Shown one piece after another: positions 1 to 6,409 of a stretch of 11,189 nucleotides of DNA (position 1 is the stretch's first letter; each line of letters starts with the position of its first letter). Where the stretch lies: contig WTAW01000164.1 of assembly GCA_013139435.1 (NCBI GenBank), positions 1-11,189 on the forward strand, written 5' to 3'. The notes below the pieces were generated by a model. The model saw only the letters and a program-made list of their open reading frames with translations. It made no database searches and was not told where the DNA came from. Source of the stretch: Candidatus Aminicenantota bacterium (GTDB lineage Bacteria; Acidobacteriota; Aminicenantia; Aminicenantales; Aminicenantaceae). Position numbers and translations under genes: made by a program.

Positions 1-112
1 TAAAAAAATCTCAATGGAAGAGAGATTGCCAAAATAGTCTTCCAGATAATCAAGCCGAATTATGATGGGTGTTAGTTATACATGTATCGACATTTTTTAT
101 GAATAATTTAGG
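1..112 (+). repeat. Right-end part of a dispersed MITE-like repeat (copy A)
   Basis: Bases 86-112 carry the same right end as copies D and E: ATCGACATTTTTT, then ATGAATAATTTAGG at the edge. Bases 1-85 should be the variable core of the element; its left half lies outside the window. The last element base (112) directly abuts the stop codon of the PBP1A gene (113-115). The flanking tetranucleotide TTAG (CTAA on the other strand) is the same as the CTAA that flanks copy D on both sides. I see no coding sequence here and no T-run terminator for PBP1A. Confidence 0.8.
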
Positions 113-2590
113 TTAGTTTTCGGCTTGTTTCTTGAGGATCTCATAGTAATCAAGACTCAACATATGATCCTCGTGCGAACAGAACCGATTGGGTTCTGTG
201 CCGGGGATGAACACTTCTCTAAAGGGGAAAAGGCAAAAGGGAGTTGAAAGCAAACCCGTCTTTCGGTCTATCTCCACAAAAGAGAGATTGGGAGGAACTT
301 CAAATTCTTCCTCAGGCTCCCACTTATCACCGTTTTCTTTGGCGATTATCTTTTCCTTCTCGATGATTCTATGGAAAAAATCTACCCAGATGGGTAATGC
401 CGCCACAGAACCTGCCTGCCTATCTCCGATGGAGATTCTTCCCTCTGGGTGCCCCACCCATACACCCGCACAGAGAGAGGGAGAAAAGCCCATAAACCAG
501 GCGTCTGAAAAATCATCCGTTGTTCCTGTTTTTCCAGCCAACGGCTTTTCCAGCCATCTCGCCGCCTGGGCTGTTCCACGCTGAACAACTCCCTGGAGTA
601 AATTGGTCATTATGTAGGCGATTTGAGGAGAAATGACTTCTTCTGACTCCACGGGAGCTTCCTCTAACACATTTCCGTCCTTATCTTCGATACGAATGAT
701 AAGGTAGGGAGGGATTCGGATCCCTTTGTTCGGAAAAGTCGAAAACGCTGAGACGAGCTCGATGAGCCTCACTTCAAAGGCCCCCAATGCCAGGGAGGGA
801 TAGGGATAAATTGTCGATGTGATACCGAACTTTTTACAGTAGTCGACACCTATTTGAGGAGAGATATAATTCAATATCTTTGCGGTGACGATGTTTCTGG
901 ATTCTTCCAGGCCCCAGCGAAGAGTGACAGCCCCCTTGTACTTAAGATCATAGTTAGGCGGCGACCACACATCTCCCGACCACTGGTCCTCAAAATCTGT
1001 GGGCTCATCCACGATCACGGTCGCTGGGGTGTAGCCATTTTCAAGGGCAGCCGTATAGAGCAAGGGTTTGATGACCGAACCAGACTGCCTTAGAGCTTGC
1101 GTGGCTTGATTAAACTTGAGTCGATCGAATGAATATCCCCCGATCATCGCTTTGATCTGTCCAGTGTGCGGATCTATAGCCAGGAAGGCTCCCTCCAAAA
1201 CAGGCACCTGCTCAAGGGAAACAGAGATCTCTTTCTTTTCTTCATCTATGCTGTCCAATTTGACGTGGATGACATCTCCGCTCTTTATGAGTGTCTTGAG
1301 GTTATTGGATTTGGTCCAGCCGATATCTTTGTTGGCCATTTTCCCTGTGTAATCTTTGACTTTGACATTCGCACTTCGTCTTTCCACAGAGAGAACTACG
1401 GCTTCTATGATCTGACCTATTTCCAGGGAATGCTTACGCCAGCTTTTGAGCAAGGTTTCATTGGATCCGGGATCTTTGAGAGGTTCTGATAACTCCTCAA
1501 GATTTTCCACTCCAATTTCAAGGAGATTGATTTTATCCATCCTCCACCCTTGCCTTTTATCCAAAACATGGAGGTGTTTGACCAGAGCATCCTCTGCATA
1601 TCTCTGGTATTCTTTGTTTAGAGTGGTATAGACCTGCAATCCCTGTGTGTAGAGGGCATCAGCGCCATAGTTCTTCTCCAGATATTTCCGGACCTCCTCC
1701 TTGAAATAAGCCGCGAACCCAGAAACATCGCGGTAGAGAGGAAGGACACTCATAGATGCTTGTTTGGCCGCCTCTCCCTCTTCTTGTGTGATGTAGTCTT
1801 CGTCCACTAACCTGTTGATTACATGGTTGCGACGGCGGAGTGTGCCTTCAAGATTTCGGTACGGTGAGTAAAGACTTGGCCCTCGGAAGATCCCTGTGAT
1901 CAGAGCGGCTTCCTCCAACGCCAGTTCAGAGACCGGTTTTCCAAAATACAGGCGTGAAGCTGCTTCGATTCCGTAGGCGCCATGACCCAGATTAAACTGA
2001 TTGCAGTATAGGGTGAGGATCTCTTGTTTTGAATAATTCTGTTCGATCTGGAGTGCAAGCAAAACTTCTTTGAGTTTCCGACGGATGGTTTGTCTGCGAT
2101 GGAGAAACAGCTCTCTGGCAAGCTGTTGACTGATCGTGCTCCCCCCCTGCAGTCTCCTGGGAGTCAAGATGAGCTTGATGTCTTCCTTAAGCGCCCGCAG
2201 CATGCCCAAAAAATCAATCCCCTTGTGGCTGTAAAACCTGGGGTCTTCTGTAGCGATAATGGCATTGATCAATATCTCGGAGATATCTTCAAAGGCGACC
2301 TCTATCCGCTTTTCGATCGCATATTCCCCGATGACCTCTCCATCATCCGCATAGATATACGTAATGATATTCGGCTCAAACTCTTCCAAATCGGAGATAG
2401 AGGGAAGATTCTGCAGGATCGCCTTATAGCTGCCAACGCTTACGCCCATGACCAAGAGAAAGAGCACACACAAAATCCATGCAACTTTCTTGAAATATCT
2501 CTTTTGGGTGATATTCTTCAGACTGGGCCTTTTAAGCTTGAGCTTTTTTAGATTTGGCTTTTTAAGACGGATGACGAATTTATTCAACAC
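113..2590 (-). CDS. mrcA: Class A penicillin-binding protein 1A (bifunctional transglycosylase/transpeptidase)
   Basis: Polymerises lipid II into glycan strands and cross-links the stem peptides at the outer face of the inner membrane. The 825-residue protein has a very basic cytoplasmic tail (1-35) with a KKPNLKKLKLKRPSL stretch and one membrane segment (about 36-54). The GT51 glycosyltransferase domain follows, with the EDPRFYSHKGID motif (catalytic Glu115) and GGSTISQQLARELF near 149-162. An OB-like insert sits at about 390-460. The transpeptidase domain has SVIK (nucleophile Ser505), SRN (564-566) and KTGT (687-690). All key motifs are present, so the protein should be active. The start codon is GTG with only a weak purine-rich stretch ahead; the in-register ATG next to it runs straight into a stop. 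It lies 32 bases behind tmk on the same strand, so co-transcription is likely. Its TAA stop touches repeat copy A. Family assignment is certain; the 1A subtype rests on the OB-like insert and length. Confidence 0.95.
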   Translation of the reverse strand: MLNKFVIRLKKPNLKKLKLKRPSLKNITQKRYFKKVAWILCVLFLLVMGVSVGSYKAILQNLPSISDLEEFEPNIITYIYADDGEVIGEYAIEKRIEVAFEDISEILINAIIATEDPRFYSHKGIDFLGMLRALKEDIKLILTPRRLQGGSTISQQLARELFLHRRQTIRRKLKEVLLALQIEQNYSKQEILTLYCNQFNLGHGAYGIEAASRLYFGKPVSELALEEAALITGIFRGPSLYSPYRNLEGTLRRRNHVINRLVDEDYITQEEGEAAKQASMSVLPLYRDVSGFAAYFKEEVRKYLEKNYGADALYTQGLQVYTTLNKEYQRYAEDALVKHLHVLDKRQGWRMDKINLLEIGVENLEELSEPLKDPGSNETLLKSWRKHSLEIGQIIEAVVLSVERRSANVKVKDYTGKMANKDIGWTKSNNLKTLIKSGDVIHVKLDSIDEEKKEISVSLEQVPVLEGAFLAIDPHTGQIKAMIGGYSFDRLKFNQATQALRQSGSVIKPLLYTAALENGYTPATVIVDEPTDFEDQWSGDVWSPPNYDLKYKGAVTLRWGLEESRNIVTAKILNYISPQIGVDYCKKFGITSTIYPYPSLALGAFEVRLIELVSAFSTFPNKGIRIPPYLIIRIEDKDGNVLEEAPVESEEVISPQIAYIMTNLLQGVVQRGTAQAARWLEKPLAGKTGTTDDFSDAWFMGFSPSLCAGVWVGHPEGRISIGDRQAGSVAALPIWVDFFHRIIEKEKIIAKENGDKWEPEEEFEVPPNLSFVEIDRKTGLLSTPFCLFPFREVFIPGTEPNRFCSHEDHMLSLDYYEILKKQAEN

Positions 2591-2622
2591 ATCTCAAATA
2601 TAACAAATTTCACTGAGCTGGT

Positions 2623-3246
2623 CTAGATTTGGCTTTTTACGGATTCGAAGAACTCAAGCGTGATGTTTTCTATCTGTTTCGCGATGTGTTCGATGGATAG
2701 AGTGGCGTCAATATGATAGATATTATCTCCCTGGAGGCTTTTAAAGATTTGCCTCACCTTTACCAAGTATTCTTCGCGTTCGAAGAGCATGTCCTTCTGT
2801 CCCCTATCTTCGATGCGTTCCAGACCTTGGCCTGCCGCCACATCCAAAATGAAAACCAGATCCGGTCTTACGGCAAAAACTTCATTCCTTTTGCGTATCG
2901 ATTCGGGATCGATCCCTTTTGCCCCTTGATAGGCAATGGTCGAAAAATAGTACCTATCCAGAATGATCACTTCTTTTCTCTCGAGAGAAGGTTTTAAGTT
3001 AGTTTTAACATTTTCCTCGCGGTCTTTCTGGAACAACTCCAACTCCTCCTCCGGAGTGAGAGAACCGGCGAACTTGGCTTTCCTTTTGATCTCTCGCCCC
3101 CACTTACTCTCGGAAGGTTCGCGAAAGTATACAACCGAATAGCCCAGTTCATCGAGCTTTTTCAATAAAATCTCCGCTTGTGTGGATTTTCCGGCACCGT
3201 CGATGCCTTCAAAAACGATCAAAACGCCCTTCTTCAACTCTGTCAT
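2623..3246 (-). CDS. tmk: Thymidylate kinase
   Basis: Phosphorylates dTMP to dTDP with ATP in the cytoplasm, an essential step in dTTP synthesis. The 207-residue product has the family's usual length. It shows the P-loop FEGIDGAGKST (12-22), an REP motif (42-44, here REPSES rather than the common REPGGT), the DRYYFSTIAYQG segment (97-108) and an arginine-containing LID-like region (Arg144, Arg148). An upstream in-frame extension to 3420 has no kinase features and runs through a repeat remnant (3269-3291) and a likely promoter. I therefore start at ATG 3246, just ahead of MTELKKGVLIVFEG; a weak GGAA lies ahead of it. ATG 3264 is a possible alternative. The gene is followed after 32 bases by PBP1A. 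The REPSES variant is unusual against textbook Tmk but I would not infer a different substrate from it. Confidence 0.93.
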   Translation of the reverse strand: MTELKKGVLIVFEGIDGAGKSTQAEILLKKLDELGYSVVYFREPSESKWGREIKRKAKFAGSLTPEEELELFQKDREENVKTNLKPSLERKEVIILDRYYFSTIAYQGAKGIDPESIRKRNEVFAVRPDLVFILDVAAGQGLERIEDRGQKDMLFEREEYLVKVRQIFKSLQGDNIYHIDATLSIEHIAKQIENITLEFFESVKSQI

Positions 3247-3268
3247 TTTATATTCCGAACACATCAAA

Positions 3269-3291
3269 CCTGAACTCGTGAATAATCCAGG
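3269..3291 (-). repeat. 23-base collapsed remnant of the dispersed repeat (copy B)
   Basis: Read on the minus strand this is the left terminus CCTGGATTATTCACGAG joined directly to TTCAGG, the last six bases of the right terminus. Nothing of the interior remains. The same left terminus is found in copies D and E. The remnant points its right end at tmk, with 22 bases between it and the ATG. It looks like an internally deleted or excised copy; no target-site duplication is visible around it (CAAA on one side, CTTA on the other). Confidence 0.7.
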
Positions 3292-3310
3292 CTTATAAGG
3301 ATTTGATATT

Positions 3311-3339
3311 ATGATAATCCGTGAAAAATGAAAAGTAAA
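3311..3339 (-). promoter_or_regulatory. Putative sigma70-type promoter of tmk-PBP1A
   Basis: On the minus strand a TTTACT -35-like hexamer (3339-3334) is followed by 17 bases and TATCAT (3316-3311), a 5/6 match to the -10 consensus. Transcription would start near 3304, giving a leader of about 58 bases that includes remnant B. Its position argues against the long tmk N-terminus. Prediction by eye only. Confidence 0.4.
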
Positions 3340-3482
3340 ACACGATAAATATTTTATTTCAAAAAAATATTCAATTTTACCTTCAAATCCAGCTGAAATA
3401 ACGATGGGCTTGAATATCATCCTAAAGTTGGTGGATTACGATGCGCAACGATTTACTAATTTTGTAGTTTTAATAAAGTTAC
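3340..3482. other. AT-rich intergenic stretch without a recognised gene
   Basis: Between the tmk promoter and repeat copy C. It contains an AT-rich near-palindrome at about 3348-3371, which could be an upstream promoter element for tmk. I see no convincing reading frame, RNA gene or repeat in it. Confidence 0.4.
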
Positions 3483-3702
3483 CCTGACTATTCACATAAG
3501 AATGAATTATTCACGGGCCGAGATCGCTGCAAAGGCGAGGCAGTGGCCCGCGAAGCTGTAGTGAACTACCGCGAGTGGGCTACAACGAAGGCTTTGTAGT
3601 GAGATCGGCTCGCCCGTAGGGTAAAAGATGCTGCCAATAAGATATTGAATGCTTTTAAAATATAAATTTGGCAGCAGCTTTTATGAATAATTCATAGTTA
3701 GG
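3483..3702 (+). repeat. MITE-like repeat, copy C (220 bp, most diverged)
   Basis: The outer ends are CCTGACTATTCACAT on the left and, read inward on the other strand, CCTAACTATGAATTATTCAT on the right. The left end carries a second TATTCAC copy about 19 bases further in, so it may have been duplicated. Hairpin 1 spans 3514-3616 and is centred on GTAGT-GA-ACTAC (3558-3569). Stem 2 pairs GTAAAAGATGCTGCCAA (3621-3637) with TTGGCAGCAGCTTTTAT (3668-3684) over a loop of 30 bases. The stem 2 sequence differs from copies D and E but still pairs. No target-site duplication was found. It contains no meaningful open frame. Confidence 0.8.
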
Positions 3703-3740
3703 AGATTGAAAATTTTTAAGCTCTATGATAATTTATCTAA

Positions 3741-3994
3741 CCTGGATTATTCACGAGTCGAGGTTGCCGCAGATGCAAGGCATGGAGGGCGAAGCTGTAG
3801 TTTACTACCGCGAGACCCGACATAACGAAGCAGATGTGGTGAGATCGGCTCGCCTGAAAGGTAAAAAATGTCGATTATAAATAGAAAACACATTAAAAAC
3901 GGCAGTGTTAAGGTAGTTTACTGGAAGAATAAGGGTAATGATCGAGATTGCTTTTGTTGAACAAAGTATCGACATTTTTTATGAATAGTTCAGG
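3741..3994 (+). repeat. MITE-like repeat, copy D (254 bp) upstream of htrA
   Basis: It starts CCTGGATTATTCACGAG and ends ATGAATAGTTCAGG. Both sides are flanked by CTAA (3737-3740 and 3995-3998), consistent with a 4-base target duplication. Hairpin 1 is centred on GTAGT-TT-ACTAC. Stem 2 is AAAAAATGTCGAT (3863-3875) with its exact complement ATCGACATTTTTT (3968-3980), closing over a 92-base AT-rich core. The right end lies 23 bases before the htrA start. It encodes no transposase. The terminal sequence resembles in form the CCTAGATTCTACGT-type ends I recall for IS1380-family elements; that link is an inference. Confidence 0.85.
3957..3985 (+). promoter_or_regulatory. Putative promoter of htrA-dapF in the right end of repeat copy D
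   Basis: TTGAAC (3957-3962), a 17-base spacer and TATGAA (3980-3985), about 8 of 12 matches to the sigma70 consensus. The -10-like hexamer belongs to the conserved repeat end; the -35-like hexamer is in the variable core. Copy E has the same layout facing hsp20. Weak on its own, more credible as a pair. Confidence 0.35.
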
Positions 3995-4017
3995 CTAATC
4001 ATCGCGGAGGTTACCAA

Positions 4018-5526
4018 ATGAAAAAAACATTAATAATAGCCACAATAAGTTTTTTTCTCGGAATGGTTATTGCAGGCCTGATATTTATTTATTCTCCTGA
4101 AAAAAATAACCCGGATAATTTTGCAGAGACGCAACCGACATCGGCACTATCGTCCAATCTATATGCCTCTCCTTCCGTGCAAGCAAGAGAGGATTTGGAT
4201 TTTGTAACGATCGCCGAAAGGGCCGCTCCTGCTGTGGTCAGAGTCACTGCAGAGAGAGTGGAAACACGAAGCGCTCGCGGTTTTTTTGATGATTCTCCTT
4301 TTGATTTTTGGGACAGGTTCTTCTTCGGCCAACCCCGCAGTCGCAACAGAGAACAGGAATTCCATTCGTCCGCTCAAGGAACAGGATTTTTCATCAGCCA
4401 GGATGGCTACATCGTAACGAACAACCATATCGTGGAAAATGCGATCAAGGTGGATATTGTTTCTCTAAAAGGTGATGAGTACGAAGCAGAGATCGTGGGC
4501 ACGGATCCCAGAACAGACCTAGCACTTTTAAAGGTGAAGGGCAATAATCTTCCCTTTTTGGCGCTGGGTGACTCCTCGGCACTCAAAGTGGGCGAATGGG
4601 TTCTCGCCGTAGGGAATCCTCTAGGTCTGTCACACACTGTGACGGCAGGCATCGTCAGTGCCAAGGGACGCCAACTTGGTGGAGGCAGCGGAGTTCCGGA
4701 TTATCAAGATTTCATCCAGACAGATGCCTCCATCAACAGGGGAAACAGTGGTGGCCCTCTTATCAACATGAAGGGAGATGTCATCGGGATCAACAGCATG
4801 ATCATTTCTCCTTCAGGAGGAAATGTCGGGATCGGTCTGGCTATCCCCACAAGCTTAGCTGAGGGTGTTATCAAACAACTTAAGGAAAAAGGCAGGGTCG
4901 TCAGAGGTTATCTTGGAGTGTCGATCATGGTGATCACTGACGATCACAAGAAACTCCTCAACCTGAAATCCAAAGAGGGAGCGCTCATAAGCTCTGTGGA
5001 ACCGGACACACCCGGAGAAAAGGCAGGGCTGAAACGTTACGACGTCATTATAAAGCTCAATGGCGAACCCATCAAAAACCGAAACGATGTGCGGTTTAAA
5101 GTCGCTGCAGTTGAACCAGGGACGGAAGTCGAGCTAACGATCATCCGGGATGGGAAAGAAAAGAATGTGAGATTAAAAGTCGCTGAACGAGATCCGGAAC
5201 CAGAAACAGCCCAAAAGGTCTCTCCTGACAAGAATATCGGTATTACAATCCAAGAGATGACTCCCAGAATCGCCAGCCGTTATGGTTTTCGGACAGAGGA
5301 AGGGCTCATCATCACCGAGGTCAAGCAATACAGTGAAGCCCACAAGCAAGGCCTGGAGAAATATGACATTATCGTTGAAGTCAACAGAAAACCTGTGAGA
5401 CGCGCAGATGATCTCGAGAAGGAGATCAAAAACACCGATTCCGGTGATCCGATCATGCTCCTTGTCGTGAGAGAGAGAGACGGACAAGTTCAGGAGTACA
5501 TCGTAACCCTAAGGATCCCTGAATGA
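4018..5526 (+). CDS. htrA: HtrA/DegP-family serine protease with two PDZ domains
   Basis: An envelope quality-control protease and chaperone that degrades misfolded proteins on the periplasmic side. Residues 1-25 form a basic start plus a hydrophobic segment. I see no clear signal-peptidase site, so it may be an uncleaved anchor. A linker rich in Phe, Asp and Arg (about 87-115) precedes the trypsin-like domain. The catalytic triad is His137 (in TNNHIVENA), Asp167 (in DPRTDLALL) and Ser244 (in GNSGGPL). PDZ1 covers about 295-390 and PDZ2 about 405-500. The 502-residue length fits the family. The start is supported by GGAGG (4006-4010) seven bases ahead of the ATG. The stop overlaps the dapF start by ATGA, so the two should be translationally coupled. 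Repeat copy D ends 23 bases upstream and may supply the promoter. Sequence alone does not separate DegP, DegQ and anchored homologues. Confidence 0.95.
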   Translation: MKKTLIIATISFFLGMVIAGLIFIYSPEKNNPDNFAETQPTSALSSNLYASPSVQAREDLDFVTIAERAAPAVVRVTAERVETRSARGFFDDSPFDFWDRFFFGQPRSRNREQEFHSSAQGTGFFISQDGYIVTNNHIVENAIKVDIVSLKGDEYEAEIVGTDPRTDLALLKVKGNNLPFLALGDSSALKVGEWVLAVGNPLGLSHTVTAGIVSAKGRQLGGGSGVPDYQDFIQTDASINRGNSGGPLINMKGDVIGINSMIISPSGGNVGIGLAIPTSLAEGVIKQLKEKGRVVRGYLGVSIMVITDDHKKLLNLKSKEGALISSVEPDTPGEKAGLKRYDVIIKLNGEPIKNRNDVRFKVAAVEPGTEVELTIIRDGKEKNVRLKVAERDPEPETAQKVSPDKNIGITIQEMTPRIASRYGFRTEEGLIITEVKQYSEAHKQGLEKYDIIVEVNRKPVRRADDLEKEIKNTDSGDPIMLLVVRERDGQVQEYIVTLRIPE

Positions 5527-6371
5527 AGATTGCCAAAGTTCATTCTTTGGGCAACGACTTCTTGATTCTTGAGGAAGAAGAGGTAAAATCAACTGCAGAA
5601 AAGGGAGCTCTCGCCCGGCGAATCTGTGAGCGCCACACAGGAATCGGGGGTGACGGACTCCTGTTGATCTCCATCAAGGATAGAGAAAAGGGTTACGTCA
5701 ATTTCCGAGTATTCAACGCAGATGGAACTGAGGCGGAAATCTCCGGAAACGGCTTGAGATGTGCAGCTGCATACCTCTACTATAAAAAAAAGATCGAATC
5801 TCCATGTATACTTTTTTCAACGACCGTTGGCAAAAGGGAATGCAATCCCATAGAAAAAAACGATAACCTGTTCAAAATCAAAATTGACATGGGGACCCCC
5901 AAACTGAGCTCCAAGGACATTCCATTCGACGATGGATCGACACACGACACAATTATCGACTATCCCCTATCCATCCAGAAAAAAGTTTTTGAAATAACGC
6001 TTGTTTCTATGGGGAATCCTCACTGTGGTATTTTCCTAGACCGCTTCCCCTCACGTATCGAGTGGCACCAGTTGGGGTATGAGATCGAATTTCACCCGTT
6101 CTTTCCGAAAAGGATCAACATCGAATTCATAAGGGTGTTGAACAGGCAGGAAATCGAAGTTCTCTTCTGGGAAAGAGGGGTTGGAGAGACTCTTTCATCA
6201 GGGAGTGGGGCCTGTGCTGCAGCTGTCGCATCGATCTTAAAAGACAGGACAGACAGAATGGTCAACGTCAGAACATCCACTGGAAACCTGACCGTGGAAT
6301 GGGATAGTGAGAAGGTGTTCCAGACAGGTCCTGCAGCTATTGTCTTCGAAGGCACATACCTCGTGAAGTAG
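5523..6371 (+). CDS. dapF: Diaminopimelate epimerase homologue with both catalytic cysteines replaced by serine
   Basis: DapF interconverts LL- and meso-diaminopimelate, the step that supplies meso-DAP for peptidoglycan and lysine. The 282-residue protein keeps the fold signatures: HSLGNDFL (7-14), FNADGTEAEI (64-73), GNG-RC (75-80), VSMGNPHCGI (161-170), NIEF (199-202) and ERGVGET (217-223). In characterised DapF the two acid/base cysteines lie in EXCGNG and in L-A-C-G-T-G. Here they are Ser74 (codon TCC, in EISGNG) and Ser226 (codon TCA, in LSSGSGAC). The frame is open throughout and the substrate-binding motifs are intact, so this is not a decayed gene. The product may be a slow epimerase, or an isomerase with another chemistry or substrate; the sequence does not decide. 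The start ATG overlaps the htrA stop (ATGA). A hairpin plus T-run follows the stop. Confidence 0.88.
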   Translation: MKIAKVHSLGNDFLILEEEEVKSTAEKGALARRICERHTGIGGDGLLLISIKDREKGYVNFRVFNADGTEAEISGNGLRCAAAYLYYKKKIESPCILFSTTVGKRECNPIEKNDNLFKIKIDMGTPKLSSKDIPFDDGSTHDTIIDYPLSIQKKVFEITLVSMGNPHCGIFLDRFPSRIEWHQLGYEIEFHPFFPKRINIEFIRVLNRQEIEVLFWERGVGETLSSGSGACAAAVASILKDRTDRMVNVRTSTGNLTVEWDSEKVFQTGPAAIVFEGTYLVK

Positions 6372-6409
6372 GATGTTGTGGGGAGCGGACCCGACATCAT
6401 CTATTTTTT
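6372..6409 (+). terminator. Rho-independent terminator behind dapF
   Basis: GATGTTG (6372-6378) pairs with CGACATC (6392-6398), with one G-T wobble and some extra G-C pairing inside. TTTTTT follows at 6404-6409. It begins directly after the dapF stop and its T-run overlaps the 3' end of the convergent lon gene. On the minus strand the same hairpin is not followed by a T-run, so it should work mainly for htrA-dapF. Confidence 0.55.

Noticed and set aside
2090..2551. 153-codon plus-strand open frame inside PBP1A
   Set aside because: It lies antisense to well-supported coding sequence with intact glycosyltransferase motifs and resembles no family I know.
3247..3420. N-terminal extension of tmk back to 3420
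   Set aside because: The extra 58 residues show no kinase features, cover a repeat remnant and a promoter-like site, and would make the protein longer than the family.
3483..3994. CRISPR array or integron attC cassettes
   Set aside because: The repeats are 220-290 bp imperfect palindromes with terminal inverted repeats, not short regular repeats with spacers, and there are no GTTRRRY/RYYYAAC core sites or cassette genes.
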